Part shown: piece after piece, positions 35,724 through 46,228 of the stretch
Layout of the letters: each line of letters begins with the position of its first letter
How positions within the stretch are numbered: the first letter of the stretch is position 1
Assembly (NCBI GenBank): GCA_963921825.1
Contig: OY997593.1
Location: 45,523,111 to 45,587,110 of the forward strand
Direction of reading: 5' to 3'
From: Erodium maritimum
Lineage: Eukaryota > Streptophyta > Magnoliopsida > Geraniales > Geraniaceae
Length of the DNA stretch: 64,000 bases
Notes under the pieces: model-generated
The model's input: the letters and a program-made list of their open reading frames with translations, nothing else
The model's database searches: none
Told to the model about the DNA's origin: nothing
Made by a program: the position numbers and the translations under genes

Positions 35724-36346
35724 TTTCCTTAACCCAAAAATCTTTTTGTTTTCAAAAATCAAATTTTAATTTCTTATATCTTATTTTTTAAAATATAAAA
35801 ATCTTTTTTATATATACATAAATTATATTTTATTTTTATCGTTTAGATATTTTGTTTTTCACAATTTCTTCTTTAATAAAAAAACATATTTGATTTTTTG
35901 TTGTTGAATAAATAAAAATTATATTTTTTATGGATTAAATATATATTTTTCAAAATTTATTCTTTAATAAAAAATATCACATCTGATTTGTATATATTTA
36001 AACAATTTTAAATGTGATGAGAATAGTTTATTTTATAAAAAGTGGATAGTTCACCATTAGGAATTGTCACGAAAGGTCAGTCAATATGAGGGCAAATCTG
36101 TCATTTAGAAAAATGTTACTATGCATGTGACTAACACATATCCAAAATCCAGACGGCAACGTCAAAACGGGCAGATTTCGTTAGTCCTTGTAAATACATG
36201 ATAGTTCGCAGTTGGGAATTGTCACGAAAGGTAAGTCGCGGTTAGAAAAGTGGAAACAAAGCTCAACCATAGTTAGGAAACAGTGTTACCCCTAGTTTCT
36301 TTTCTTGAATGAAGGAGTTTGGGGGAATTTGCAAAATAACCGGGTT

Positions 36347-38930
36347 TTATTTGTAAAATGACATTAATTTCAAAAACTCTTTTTTAGCAAAAAGGATTTT
36401 TATTTGTTGGGGACTCTTAATTGTTTGCAAAGACAATACAGATAAGTGTATCGAGTAACACCTGACCCGACCACAAAAGGACGGGAAAAGAATGAGCTTT
36501 TTTAGTGACATAGATGAAGCTTTGCTCCCTGACCTTTTAACAAACACGAGTTTAGAATCCTCGATTTGAGATAATAGGACGCGGATATCTTGGGTAATGG
36601 CCCTTAACGGGGAGACAACAGGGGCAACTGAGTTCACCCTTTGAGTAATAACTTGTGTATGTGACTGAATAATGACATTGGTCCATCCATGGTGAATAGC
36701 ACAAGAAAGGATCGCAGCAATTGCATGCGCTTCGATCATAGTTGACTCCCACAAAGTTGGGATAACCCCGTTAGCGGTACCCAAGGCTTGCCCCGTAGCA
36801 GATCGAGTAATGATGCCCCATCTTGGTTTCTTGCTATCTGCGAATATGGCCCTATCGACATTGATAACAATCCATCCTAGAGGGGTGGTTGAAACATCCC
36901 CGGGTTTGGTGGTTCTTGTGGTATATTCTTGGGTCGACCATAAGAATTGGCTGTCACCCATGTTGGGAGGTTAGTAGAGTTAGTTGATCGTACCCCTATG
37001 GCAGAAGGGCCAACCTCGTTCCACACCTTCTTGTTTCGTGCTTTCTAGATTTCCTAGAGCCATCTTAGGGTCTTGGCCATCTGTTCTGACTCCGCCCCTG
37101 TAATGAGAAACCCCCATCATTATGAAAAGGTGAGGCCAGTAGGGATCTCTGACATACCTCTGAACAAAGCCCAACAAAATTTAGCAAATCGATAGTAGGT
37201 GAGGAGGTGACTGAAAATTTTATGATGGCGACTACACATAGGAAAATCAGGTGACAAGGGGACATATCTGTTGTGCAGACGATCAACTACTTGTAGTGAT
37301 CCCAAGAGAATACGCCATAGGAATATTCGCAAACGGGGTTGAATGGGTATTTTCCATATGTCCGCCTACGGGGGAAATTGTATCGGGAGTCTTCTGTACC
37401 CTGCCTGAATCGTGTAGCAGCCTTTGGATTCCTTCGCCCAGTACCAATCATATTGCATATGTGTGGTTGATAGGGGGTGGTTAGGATGTCCTCTTGAACA
37501 ATCGGGGGAAATATGGAGAATAAGAGGTATGTCCCATCTTTGGGTCCCTGGTACTATCAAAATAACGATCGGGGCCTTAAGGAGGACCAGAGAGTTTGAC
37601 CTGACGATCGGAACCTGGCCAATTAGTCGTGGTTAGTTCAAAATTTGTGTATCTGTATTTGGCCCAATCTCAAGTCATAGTCCTAAGGTCATAAATTACT
37701 AGGTAGCATGGATGCTTGACCATGTAAAGCTCAGATTAATGCCTATAGGTGCTAATAGAAAGACCTTTTTGGGTAGTTACTTTCCTTAAGGACCCAGGCC
37801 ACTAGAGAGGAGGGGCGGAGGAGGAGGTTCAATGCTTGTTTTCCTAATAGGCCTATATTTGTATCCTGCAAATTCCTGAATATCATGCCCCCTTCTACTT
37901 TTGGTCTACATAATCCTCTTTTGAGTTTTGTTTTAGTATTGAGGGCCTTTATTTGCCTTGTCTTTCCATCTCAAGAGGACACGAGCTGGAAAAAAATTCG
38001 CCTATCAAAAAAAATTGTCCCAATCTTGCCAAATTATTGGTCGTCCACTGGTGTTCGAGCCTCCCCACCAGAACATGGCAAGATCTATGTGGATTTTTTA
38101 AATAATTCCTTATGGCACTTTGAAGACCAACCTTACGTATAATGGGATGGAACTGATGACGGATTGGATCATAACTTCCCTTCCTATAGGGGACAAAAGT
38201 TTTCCATCATATGATTGAATGCGTCTCGTTATCTAGTCTCTCAAATATTTTATGCTCCGGATTCTATGTCTACTAACCTTATGTGGGACCCCCGGGTAGA
38301 GAAACGACTAAAATATCTCCCCAATATCCAGAATCTGACAATAAGATGTTCGATCAACAGTGGTGGTATTAAAACTAAAGAAAATAGATGATTTCTGATT
38401 ATTGAGCACTTGGCCAAATAACGTCCAAAACGTGTTTGGGATGTGTCGTACATTTGTTTCCTCCTCAGGGATAGCTGTACAGAAAATGTAACAATCATTA
38501 CCAAAAAACGTATGTGAGATAATAAGAGTTCCACGAGCCACAATAACGCCATGAATTCTTCCTTCCTCTTGTGCCACATTTAGTAGCAGAGAGAGGTCTT
38601 CCATACAAAATAAGAAGAGGTATGGAGAGAGCAGGTCCCCTTATCGGATAACCCGAGTCGGGGAGAATAACAGGGTCTCCTTACCCTCTAAGCTAATTGA
38701 GTAAGATACAGATCTTATGCACACCGCGAGTAAGGCCCTCCATTCCTCAGAGAAGCTTATTTTGTGTATAATTATTAATAAGAACAACCATTCAATGTCA
38801 TACGCATTACTCATATCAGGTTTGAGGTCCATGAAACCTTTAGCACCATGAGTCTTACGTTTAAGGGAATGGATAATCTCAAATGAGATGAGAATATTAT
38901 CTTTTTCAAGATCTCTTTGTTGAATTAACC
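36347..38930 (-). pseudogene. LINE (L1-type) reverse transcriptase and RNase H, 5'-truncated and broken
   Basis: Read on the minus strand from about 38930: the RT fingers motif around KPDMSNAYDIEW, then the RT core with FFGNDCYIF where active L1 elements have F/YADD, then a QVLNNQKSSIFFS stretch, a zf-RVT region (MRIFLWRILLGSLQVVDRL near 37330) and an RNase H domain in a 204-codon frame (36961-36347, WIVINVDRAIF...IEAHAIAAIL). Stops and frameshifts separate the parts, and the catalytic ADD box is changed to GND. Endonuclease and ORF1 are absent, consistent with 5' truncation during target-primed insertion. Confidence 0.85.
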
Positions 38931-38998
38931 TTCATTTTCATTTTATGAATTTATGTTTTTATTTTTGAAAAAAAATTAGCTTGATTTCCTAAAAAATA

Positions 38999-40470
38999 GG
39001 GTTAATTTCATCTCACTATCCTAAAAATTCTTGATTTTCATATCACTACCCTAACCATGGTTTGGTGCATCTCAGTACCCTAACTATAATGTTATTTGCA
39101 CTTTCACACGCGCCATCAACTTAACATCCATTTTTGGATGGAAACACTTAAAAAGTCCATAATACCCCTCACTAACAATCAAATTTTCAAAAGCATGCCA
39201 TTGGTTTTCAAAAATTCTTTTTATTTATTTATTTTATATAAATCAATTTTTCATTTTACAAAAATTAGATTTTATTTTAAAAAATCATAATTTCCTTTTA
39301 AAAATCAAATTTTATTTTTCAAAAAAATATTTTATTTAAAAAAAATCAATATTTACTTTAAAAATCAGTTTATTTATTTTTTAAATTCAGTTTTATTTTT
39401 AAAGTTCACTAAAAGTCAAATTTTCATTTTTTAATTCTCTATGTTACTTTTTATTTTCATTTTTAGTTTCCAATCTCACATATTATTCCCAATTTAGTAA
39501 AAATAATATATATTTTTTTGGTATCAATTACCTTTTTCAACCTCCAATTTTACCATATTTCCAATTCATACAAGATGCATCACTGTAATTTTTTAAATCG
39601 TTTTTTTTTCTTTACCTTTGAATAATCGAAAAACAATATGAGAACAACAACAACAATCCCCATCCATGACAAAATTAAAACTTCAGTACACATCAATTTT
39701 AGATTTCGTTGCTTATAAACAATCAAAACTTAGAATCAAATTAAACCAAACCCAAAAGCCCGTGAGATTTAAGTTGAAGCTGAACAGCAAAACAAACCTG
39801 GAAGCAAATTAAATCAAACCCAAAACCCACAGAAAATTCAACCCAGCAAATCAGTAACAGAAATGAGAAGAAGATGAACAGAATTGAAAAAAAAATCAAC
39901 CCAGTAAATCGGCTATTAAGTGATTCTCGTCGTCGTCGGCCTTGCTCTGAACTCGTCGACGCCGGCCTTGCTCGGAGCTGTCGAACCCAAAGCCATCCGG
40001 AGCTGTCAAACCCAAGGCCGTCCAGATCTGGAGCATCGGCGAGCTTCTTCTTCGTGTTCACGGTAGCGACGACGACGAGTTCTCGTGCTCGAGCGGCGGT
40101 GGCGGCCAAATCTGCACGAGCGGTCTCTCCGCGCCAACGAAGGCCAGCTCCGTTCGTGTTTTCAAGCGATAGAGAAGAGGAACCAGAGACATGGTAGAGG
40201 GTGAGTGAGGGTGAGGAAGGCATGGTTGCGGCTGAGTGAGTGTTTTAGGGTGAGGGTGAGTCAAAGTTTAGGGTTTATATATAACTAAGGGTAGTTTTGG
40301 TATATTTTGAAAATACATGGTCATGTGCTTCACACATTAACATTTTGCGTCCAAAAGTTATCGGTAGGTAACATGCAACAAGAATGATAGTTAGTGTAGT
40401 GAGGTCCAAGAAACTATTTTTAGGATAATGAGATGCAAATCAAGAATTTTAGGGTAGTGTTATGAAATTA

Positions 40471-40474
<4 letters not shown>
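38999..40474. mobile_element. Inverted-repeat element, 1.5 kb, with GC-rich captured segment
   Basis: Left end GGGTTAATTTCATCTCACTA and complementary right end GGGTTAATTTCATAACACTA. Similarity continues for about 130 bp. A GC-rich coding-like block (39900-40230, minus strand, 160 codons open) sits in an AT-rich interior. The right flank has been replaced by a (TA)n tract, so no target duplication is visible. Confidence 0.78.
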
Positions 40475-40505
<31 letters not shown>

Positions 40506-40508
<3 letters not shown>

Positions 40509-40754
40509 AACAATCAGGTACAAACATGTATCTTTCGTCAGAACGTAGAACTATCAATCTGGGCACTTAGATCGTAGAATTAATGACCCAGATTTAATGC
40601 ATATCTATTTAATTAATGCATATCTTGTAATTGATTTCGTAATCAATCACCACCACCACCCCTGAATTTCGGTGGCCATTCGATCTGAATAATCAATGGT
40701 TCAGATTAGTTCTACGTTCTGACCCGAAATAAGGTTTGTACTTAATTGTTCCCC
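40506..40754. mobile_element. (TA)n-flanked hairpin element E1
   Basis: 249 bp between (TA)n tracts. Inverted ends ATAACAATCAGGTACAAAC and GGAACAATTAAGTACAAAC, then CAGAACGTAGAACTA on both arms. Same family as E3 and E5. Confidence 0.85.
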
Positions 40755-40768
40755 TATATATATATATA

Positions 40769-42741
40769 GGAACACATTCAGGTGTTACCTATTCTTATAT
40801 TGTTACTTGTTACCCAAATATAAGCCGTTAGATGTAGTTTATCCAATGGTTATAAACTGATGGCATCTAATCGTAATTAAAATCAAATTTAATTATTTTA
40901 TGGTCATTTTATAATACATAAGGGTATTACAGTAATTTTCGTATCTTATTTACCTAACCCTAGACCTAACCAATACTCACTTTCTCTGTTCACACCACAA
41001 TCCCACTCCACGCCCTTTCCAGTCGTCGTGCTCTCCCACCATCCAGTTCCGAGCTCGCCGTGTAGCCGCCTCGGCCATCCCGTTAGATTCGTCCATCCCT
41101 CCATGACAGCGACGCCTCGATAAGAATAGAGCCACGCCTCTGTGACAGCAACAGTCGCCGCGCCTCCACTCCCCATCGTGCCGCCGCTAGCAAAAAAGGA
41201 GAGGAGCTGCACATCTTACCGCGTCGGCGTTGTCTCAACACCTGGACTCGTCGTCGCAGACCCCCGAGCACAACATGAAGCCTCCGCCCTAGATCATCGT
41301 GGTCCCAGATCAGGCGGAGCTCGACCTCGCCAGTGTAGAACATCTGTCGATGGCCATCGTGTGCATCATCTTTGTTGATCTGAGCTCAACGCGGTCCGAG
41401 GAGCACACCACGCCGTCATTCCCCACGGCGGAGCACGGAGAAGGATGCACGGGTTCATCCCCGTGAAGAACCAGCCGAGCTCAATGTCGTCCTTCGTGGA
41501 GCTCGCACTCCACCTCCCAGTGCTCGCCCTCCATCTCCTCGTGCCTGTTGTTGTAGATCCTCGCCGAAGAAGACGAGCCTCCGGTCCCGGTCATGCTCCA
41601 CCACTCTCTGCCCGATTTGTTCAAGACTTACCAGAAACTGGAATTTGTAAATGATGGGTCCATTGAAGTCCATTGAATCCCTTATCCCTCCCGGTATATT
41701 CTGGGTCAGATCCGTTCTCAAGCCATGATATTGATTTTGTAAAATTTTGTTATTTGACTCTGCTATTTTTCTTGTATTATTTCTGAAAATTTGGTGTATT
41801 ATCAAATACATGTCAGTACATTACTCTGTAGGCTTTATGTTGATTTTTGGAAGAAGCAAAACCCATATTGTTCGATGTTGTTTTAGGGTTCTTTAGTTAA
41901 ATTCTAGTTGTGAAGTTTTGTTATAGTATTTAGGAATTTTTGGTACATTATATCTGTAACAGTTTGTGTAAAATTCTGTAACGCTTCGCATAAAGTTATG
42001 TAACGCTCCGTTTAAAATGTTTTTGTAATCTCTAATGTATAATTTTGTAACCCAAGTATTTTGGATGTATTTGACTTTCAGTTAGATATTATGTAACATT
42101 GCATTTAGAGATCTGTAAATTTGAAGTGTATTATTTTGTAATTTTTGGTATTACATCATGTAACCGATGTAAATTTATATAATTTTCGTTATGAAATTAT
42201 GTAACTTTTGCATATTGGTTTTTGGATTCAATTGCTTCTGATAGGTATAATATTTGTGTAACTTTGATCGTATGATTTTGTAATTTTTTGCATAATATTT
42301 TGTAATGTTTGACGTAAAATTATGTAACTTTCGGTTTAGCTTGTTTCAATACCATTACATTGGAATGTGAAATCTGTAATTTTCTATTTAGAATTATGTA
42401 ACATATAAAATTTATGAAATATCGATATTTTATATCTGTAATATCATACGTAAAATTCTGTAACATCACGTCGAAAATCTAAACTAAAAATATATATTTA
42501 TTTAAAAATATGTATATTTATTAAATAAATATTTAAACAATCAGATTTGGACAGTAAAAAATTAATTATGTAGTAAAAATATATAAGAGATGGACTTACC
42601 AAACTACCCTTTTGATATTTAATCTATTTAACTTGTTGATAACTGAGAATAAAAATCTATAACCATTATATTTTAAAATTCAATGGTTTAGATCTGGGTA
42701 ACAAGTAACAACTTAAGCCTAGGTAACATGTGAAAGTGCCC
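40769..42741. mobile_element. (TA)n-flanked long element E2 with captured GC-rich segment
   Basis: About 1.97 kb. Inverted ends GGAACACATTCAGGTGTTAC and GGGCACTTTCACATGTTACC, then TTGTTACTTGTTACCCA on both arms. The interior has a GC-rich coding-like block (about 41010-41660) and a TGTAAC-rich quasi-repeat (41955-42475). No transposase. Confidence 0.8.
41955..42475. repeat. Degenerate TGTAA(C/T) quasi-repeat
   Basis: About 18 occurrences of TGTAAC or TGTAAT, mostly preceded by T/A/C and spaced 15 to 40 bp, in an otherwise AT-rich stretch, for example CTGTAACGCTTCG, TATGTAACGCTCCG and TATGTAACTTTTGC. It looks like an eroded minisatellite inside E2. Confidence 0.7.
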
Positions 42742-42764
42742 ATATATATATATATATATATATA

Positions 42765-43204
42765 GGGGAACAATCAAGTACAAACCCTATTTCGGGTCAG
42801 AACGTAGAACTAATCTGGGCCATTGATTATCCAGATCGGATGGCCACCGAAATTCAGGGGGGATGGGTGGTTATTGATTACGAAATCAATTACAAGATAT
42901 GCATTAATTAAAAATATATTAAAAGATATGCATTAAATCTGGGCCATTAATTCTACGATCCAAGGGCCCAGATTGATAGTTCTACGTTCTGACGAAAGAT
43001 ACAATCTGGGCCCTTGGATCGTAGAATTAATGGCCCAGATTTAATGCATATCTTTTAATATATTTTTAATTAATGCATATCTTGTAATTGATTTCGTAAT
43101 CAATCACCACCCCCCTGAATTTCGGTGGCCATCCGATCTAGTTAATCAATGGCCCAGATTAGTTCTACGTTCTGACCCGAAATAAGGTTTGTACTTGATT
43201 GTTC

Positions 43205-43206
<2 letters not shown>
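42765..43206. mobile_element. (TA)n-flanked palindromic element E3
   Basis: 442 bp folding almost end to end. The left arm 42765-42985 and right arm 42990-43206 are near-perfect inverted copies of the E1/E5 sequence, ending GGGGAACAATCAAGTACAAA and GGGAACAATCAAGTACAAAC. It is effectively two E-type elements joined head to head with the inner termini lost. Confidence 0.85.
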
Positions 43207-43235
<29 letters not shown>

Positions 43236-43237
<2 letters not shown>

Positions 43238-44125
43238 ATAACATTCAGGTACGACTTGGCCAATTTTGTGCGAAATACGACTAAATCCCAGCCTTGGAAT
43301 CGCAAATCGCATGGCTTAATTTTTTTTATATTTTTTTCACCAAGTTTCTTATTTTGATCTTTCCCGCTTCGTTTCAACTCCGATTGAATTTTTTTCTTGC
43401 GCCAAAAACTTTCTTTTTTCAAGATCTATCTATCAAGTAGCATATTGAATATGTTTTGAAGCAAAAAAAAAAACATGTACAAGCAAAAACACAAATTGTT
43501 AACCGTGCACTAATGTATGTTTTTGCAACTGCATTTGTATGAATAAGCTAATATTAATGTATGTATGTTTTTACAACGACATGTTTTTTAATTTTCAGTT
43601 ATATATGTACGTTGAACTTAATGTATGTTTATACAATTTTAAATGTATGTTCTTGGCATTTTCATTTGTATGTGTAAGCCAACATTAATGCATGATGTTT
43701 CAGTTGTATGTAAACGCTAAACTTAATGTATGTTCTTACTATTTTCATTTGTATGTGTATGTATGTTTTGTACGTGTAAGCTAATAAATTAAGATTAACT
43801 TATTCATACAAATGCAGTTGCGAGAACATACATTAGTGCACGGTTAACGATTTGTGTTTTTGCTTGTACATGTTTTTTTCTTCTTCAAAACATATTCAAT
43901 ATGCTACTTGATAGATAGATCTTGAAAAAAGAAAGTTTTTGGCGCAAGAAAAAATTAAATCGGAGTTGAAACGAAGCGAGAAAGATCAAAATAAGAAACT
44001 TGGTGAAAAAAAAATAAAAAAATTAAGCCATGCGAAAATCGCAGCCCTTGGGCAATATGCGATTCCAAGGTTGGGATTAAGTCGTATTTCGTATTTAAAG
44101 ATTGTGTTGTACCTGAAAGCTCCCC
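43236..44125. mobile_element. (TA)n-flanked long-arm hairpin element E4
   Basis: 890 bp. Inverted ends GGATAACATTCAGGTACGAC and GGGGAGCTTTCAGGTACAAC, with arms of about 300 bp matching through AAACATATTCAATATGC and GTGCACGGTTAAC. The centre (43560-43790) repeats AATGTATGTTTTTACAA-like units. Lysine-rich frames on both arms mirror each other and are not genes. Confidence 0.85.
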
Positions 44126-44141
44126 TATATATATATATATA

Positions 44142-44164
44142 GGGTTTGTACTTGATTGTTCCCC
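44142..44164. mobile_element. Orphan 23-bp terminus of an E-type element
   Basis: GGTTTGTACTTGATTGTTCC between two TA tracts equals the right end of E1/E5 with nothing attached, so it is a deletion relic. Confidence 0.75.
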
Positions 44165-44170
44165 TATATA

Positions 44171-44427
44171 GGATAACAATCAGGTACAAACTTGTATCTT
44201 TCGTCAGAACGTAGAACTATCAATCTGCGCCCTTGGATCGTAGAATTAATGGCCCAGATTTAATGCATATCTTTTAATATCTTTTTAATTAATGCATATC
44301 TTGTAATTGATTTCGTAATCAATCACCACCCCCCCTGAATTTCGGTGGCCATCCGATCTGGATAATCAATGGCCTAGATTAGTCCTACGTTCTGACCCGA
44401 AATAGGGTTTGTACTTGATTGTTCCCC
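44171..44427. mobile_element. (TA)n-flanked hairpin element E5
   Basis: 257 bp, about 90% like E1, with inverted ends GGATAACAATCAGGTACAAA and GGGGAACAATCAAGTACAAA. Confidence 0.87.
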
Positions 44428-44449
44428 TATATATATATATATATATATA

Positions 44450-44772
44450 GGGTTGGTATCAAATACAAACCACCCCTTATTATGCAAACTACGAACTCAC
44501 CAGGTGCTGACACGTGGGCGCGCGCGCTGCTGGTGCGGGCGCACAGTGCTGACACGTGGCGCGCATAGTGCTAATAGTTTGGGCGCACAGTGCTAATAGT
44601 TTGGCACTGTGCTAAACTATTAGCACTGTGCGCGCCAAACTATTAACACCGTGCGCGCGCGTGGTCAACACGCTCACGCGCGCGCTCTGCTGACGTCACT
44701 TTGATCGCATCCTGTGGCTTAGATTGGTTCGTAGTTTGCACAATAAGGATGGTTTTTACTGGATAGCTACCC
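44450..44772. mobile_element. (TA)n-flanked hairpin element E6 with GC-rich core
   Basis: 323 bp. Inverted ends GGGTTGGTATCAAATACAAA and GGGTAGCTATCCAGTAAAAA, then ATTATGCAAACTACGAAC against ATTGTGCAAACTACGAAC. The core holds CACGTGGGCGCGCGCG and an inner hairpin built from AGTGCTAATAGTTTGG and its complement. Confidence 0.82.
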
Positions 44773-44794
44773 TATATATACATATATATATATA

Positions 44795-45354
44795 GAACCA
44801 TTATCCAATGCAAACTATAGATTGAAATAAAAAATAAAAACTCATACCAGCCCTTAGATCCTACTATATAGATGGCTGAGATCTTTTTGGTAGAAATGGT
44901 AATTATTTTGGTTTTACTTGTACACTATTGTATTTTTATACCACGAAGGGTATTATAGACATTTGATGGCTTTTCAGTTTTTGGCTTTTCCCAACTACGC
45001 TGAGACCGTTCCTTCTCCGAACCACGACCCGTAGTTCTCGAGCTTCAACTGCAATTGCAACTGCAACTTCAACTTCTAACAATAATGTCAGAGTTTGAAA
45101 GTTGAGTTATATATTTGAGTTGATTAATATCAGAGTTTGAAAGTTTCCAGTATCGATTTTGGTTCTGATCTTTCTCAACCCAAGTAAGTGAGCTCTAGAT
45201 TAAGGTTTTTTTTTGTGTAAACACAATGTGAAGTACCATTTTGCAATCTGAAGTTCTTGTAGTCTTTAGGTGCTTAAGAGTGTTCAGGATTTCAATTTCT
45301 ATTTCGGTTGCGAAGCTTCAGAACACTTTTTTTTTCTGATTCATTGATGAGTTG
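44795..45354. other. Left terminus of an unclosed (TA)n-type element, then upstream flank of the Ulp1-like gene
   Basis: After a (TA)n tract the sequence GAACCATTATCCAATGCAAA resembles the outer end of E6, but no matching right end occurs before the solo LTR at 45355. 45246-45354 is one copy of a 105-bp direct repeat whose partner is at 48753-48856. No gene is seen here. Confidence 0.45.
45246..45354 (+). repeat. 105-bp direct repeat, left copy
   Basis: Shares TTGCGAAGCTTCAGAACAC, GTAGTCTTTAGGTGCTTAAG-like and TTCATTGATGAGTT blocks with 48753-48856. The solo LTR lies between the two copies. Confidence 0.8.
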
Positions 45355-45940
45355 TGTCACGCCCCAATTTCAGCGAACCGAACTTGGGACGCGAACATTT
45401 TAAAAACATAAAAGCACTTGAAACCTGTTTTCATTAAACACTTTAAAATACCAATTTAGTTCATCAAAATAATAATTACAGTTTAAAAAACGTCCCAACA
45501 AGTGGACAAAAGTACAAGGTATCCGTCACTAGACTCAAAAAGACAAAACCCGGACTCCGCTCCTAGCTCCACGAGCTTCGCGAGCTCACCTAGTCCGTCC
45601 CACGAACAGTACCTGTAGGAAAAGCAGCTAGGGGTGAGCGTTCGCTCACCACCACGGATAACAGACTGACTACGGCATAATTAGTAGATAAAGCCAGTAA
45701 CACTAAAACCAAAACCCAACACCGGGACTACAGTCCCCAACTCAAGTACTCAACTGACCCACAACCCGTCACCTTCCTCAACAGACTCGACACTCGATAA
45801 AAACAGTGTAGACCCGACACAACTATCGACGACCTTCTCAAGGACACGACAGAAAGACTACACAACGCCAAACAAGATCACAAAGGATCGCACACCAGCT
45901 GCTCAGTAACCAATCTCAATCAGGTCAGGGTTCGACCTAT

Positions 45941-46228
45941 CGCAATTCCTCGACACGAAGTCGGATCAGGCTGTCGACCTTTCAAACTCGCAATTCCTCG
46001 ACACTAAGTCGGATCAGGCTGTCGACCTTTAAAACTCGCAATTCCTCGACACTAAGTCGGATCAGGCTGTCGACCTTTAAAACTCGCAATTCCTCGACAC
46101 TAAGTCGGATCAGGCTGTCGACCTTTAAAACTCGCAATTCCTCGACACTAAGTCGGATCAGGCTGTCGACCTTTAAAACTCGCAATTCCTCGACACTAAG
46201 TCGGATCAGGCTGTCGACCTTTAGAACT
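45941..46228 (-). repeat. 48-bp tandem repeat, six copies, in solo LTR
   Basis: Copies start at 45941, 45989, 46037, 46085, 46133 and 46181. Because 48 is a multiple of three, the minus strand gives an open repetitive frame (VDSLIRLSVEELRVLK units), which is a by-product and not a gene. The same unit occurs in the Tekay LTR at 55742-56029. Confidence 0.92.

Larger units (their letters stand above)
32795..36240. mobile_element. Large inverted-repeat element, about 3.4 kb, hosting two insertions
   Basis: Left arm (about 32795-32990) and right arm (about 36045-36240) are inverted copies. Each arm contains the subterminal motif CTTTCGTGAYAATTYYCAAY twice, spaced 120 to 130 bp. The interior is AT-rich and contains a small hairpin element (33146-33402) and a Mutator-like element (33741-35723). 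Exact termini and target duplication could not be fixed by eye. Confidence 0.65.

Noticed and set aside
43165-44142. Two mirrored lysine-rich frames (43422-43165 minus, 43939-44142 plus)
   Set aside because: They are the two inverted arms of hairpin element E4 read outward.
45982-46185. Repetitive protein VDSLIRLSVEELRVLK units (and 55786-55989)
   Set aside because: Consequence of a 48-bp repeat whose length is a multiple of three. It is inside an LTR with no start context.
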